In this document: piece after piece, positions 5,914 through 6,447 of the stretch
How the letters are laid out: each line of letters starts with the position of its first letter
Position numbering within the stretch: the stretch's first letter is position 1
Assembly: GCA_966128725.1 (NCBI GenBank)
Contig: CBHYLN010000216.1
Coordinates: 1-6,447 of the forward strand
DNA: 6,447 nt
From: JAFDZV01 sp966128725
Lineage (GTDB): Bacteria > Bacteroidota > Ignavibacteria > OLB7
Direction: 5' to 3'
The notes under the pieces: model-generated
Databases searched by the model: none
Seen by the model: only the letters and a program-made list of their open reading frames with translations
What the model was told of the DNA's origin: nothing
Position numbers and translations under genes: made by a program

Positions 5914-5994
5914 TACGGCTTTGGCGCCATACTTGGCAGCAACGAATTCTAACTGAGGGCCGTATTCGTTGCGCAATGGTGCCAAGCAGCCGTA
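5914..5994. repeat. 81-bp imperfect dyad upstream of nusB
   Basis: Three paired blocks nest around a 16-nt apical loop (5948-5963). TACGGCT (5914-5920) pairs with AGCCGTA (5988-5994). TTGGCGCCAT (5921-5930) pairs with ATGGTGCCAA (5976-5985) with a single G-T wobble. GCAACGAAT (5939-5947) pairs with ATTCGTTGC (5964-5972). A 2-nt bulge (5986-5987) and an asymmetric internal loop (8 nt against 3 nt) separate the blocks, so 26 positions pair. A shorter extension, GAAA (5909-5912) with TTTC (5995-5998), is possible. It lies 91 bp upstream of nusB and 39 bp past the DUF218 stop. It is not part of any convincing gene. It could be a structured leader RNA, a MITE-like or REP-like element, or a small RNA. 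A TAGAAT sequence on the minus strand (5951-5946), which could serve as a -10 element for nusB, overlaps the stem-loop border. Confidence 0.6.
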
Positions 5995-6014
5995 TTTCGC
6001 GGTGCCCTATGCCT

Positions 6015-6032
6015 GCCGGGCGTGTGCCCGGC
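6015..6032 (-). terminator. GC hairpin directly after the DUF218 gene, probable terminator
   Basis: GCCGGGC (6015-6021), loop GTGT, then GCCCGGC (6026-6032) make a perfect 7-bp GC stem. It starts one base past the stop codon on the minus strand. This is the strongest terminator-like stem in the window, but it too lacks a following T-tract. It separates the DUF218 gene from nusB. Confidence 0.5.
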
Positions 6033-6033
6033 G

Positions 6034-6447
6034 TCAGATGCCGAACAGCCAGTACAGCAGCAACGCGCCGCTTTCGCGGATATGGTAAACGGCCAGATTC
6101 TGTGGTCCCAGCGGTGACTCGGATGACACCCCGATCGCGGTGAGATCGTTGAATTGGCAGATCTCCAGCGCCCGCTTCAGGTGGAACTGATCGGAGACGA
6201 TCACGAACGAGTGCCAGTCCTGTTTCCGCTGCAACTGGTCGCGGATGAAGAGGATCTGCTCCAGCGTGGAGCTGGTCTGCGTCTCGATCACTATGCGCGT
6301 TGGGTCGGCGCCCAGCTTCAACAATTCGCGCTCGGCCACAACCGCCTCCGGCAACTCGTTGGGGGCGTGGCCGCCGGTAAGCACAAGGAACTGCACCGTG
6401 CCGCTTTTCAGCAGATCGTAACCCCGGTTGATGCGTTCGCGCAGCAC
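6034..6447 (-). CDS. YdcF/SanA family (DUF218) protein, C-terminal part (5' end outside window)
   Basis: The visible 137-138 residues are the C-terminal part of a DUF218 protein; its start lies beyond the right edge. The first visible codon is a GTG, but the sequence LRERINRGYDLLKSGTVQFL is the interior helix and strand that precede the family motif, so this is not a true start. Family features in order are LVLTGG, AEREL with LLKLGADPTRIVIE, then TSSTLEQILF, then FVIVSDQFHLKRALEI. Together they form the Rossmann-like core with its conserved GG, E, TS-T and SD-H-RA positions. The end ESGALLLYWLFGI is hydrophobic and may be a membrane-associated helix. DUF218 proteins are envelope-linked: SanA affects envelope permeability, ElyC (YcbC) peptidoglycan assembly, and YdcF binds S-adenosylmethionine. 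Which subgroup this belongs to cannot be told from the fragment. Confidence 0.9.
   Translation of the reverse strand: MLRERINRGYDLLKSGTVQFLVLTGGHAPNELPEAVVAERELLKLGADPTRIVIETQTSSTLEQILFIRDQLQRKQDWHSFVIVSDQFHLKRALEICQFNDLTAIGVSSESPLGPQNLAVYHIRESGALLLYWLFGI

Noticed and set aside
5659..5985. Minus-strand TTG frame between the DUF218 gene and nusB with a protein-like start (MAPLRNEYG)
   Set aside because: Half of it overlaps nusB in the wrong frame and its first codons lie inside the 81-bp dyad; the apparent protein-like residues are better explained by the repeat.
5914..5994. Integron attC site for the bulged dyad
   Set aside because: The outer arms are TACGGCT/AGCCGTA and lack the RYYYAAC/GTTRRRY core sites, and no integrase or cassette layout is present.

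Overview
The window comes from a Gram-negative bacterial chromosome with roughly 60% GC by eye. Two lipoprotein signal peptides and an outer-membrane beta-barrel protein imply an outer membrane. The GC content, the weak or missing Shine-Dalgarno sequences and the loose lipobox would fit the Bacteroidota/Ignavibacteria side of the tree, but no marker here fixes the lineage. No transposase, integrase, phage gene, tRNA, rRNA or CRISPR array is visible, and gene content looks like ordinary core chromosome.

Layout from left to right. (1) 1-803, minus strand: the N-terminal half of the replicative helicase DnaB, running off the left edge just past its Walker A loop. (2) 804-1370: a long divergent spacer holding two perfect, opposed DnaA boxes, several hairpins and two doubtful short reading frames. 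(3) 1371-3065, plus strand: a predicted lipoprotein followed after 60 bp by a predicted outer-membrane beta-barrel protein of the MetA/phenol-pathway transporter type. They are probably cotranscribed. (4) 3086-6447, minus strand: read in transcription order, a YdcF/SanA-type DUF218 protein (cut by the right edge), NusB, a DUF445 (YjiN-like) membrane protein and a small lipoprotein of unknown function. The plus-strand pair and this minus-strand block converge at a 20-bp gap containing a shared hairpin.

The proteins fall into an information-processing group (DnaB, NusB) and a cell-envelope group (two lipoproteins, beta-barrel protein, DUF445, DUF218). They do not form an evident pathway. The minus-strand genes from DUF218 to the last lipoprotein are separated by 62-275 bp with GC-rich hairpins after some stop codons, so they are better read as neighbouring transcription units than as one tight operon.

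Most of the unexplained signal is non-coding. An 81-bp imperfect dyad (5914-5994) with 26 paired positions sits between the DUF218 gene and nusB. Opposed consensus DnaA boxes sit 19 bp upstream of a doubtful short frame and about 300 bp upstream of dnaB. A GC hairpin with an interleaved direct repeat lies just before the first lipoprotein start. I see no convincing new defence or mobile system.
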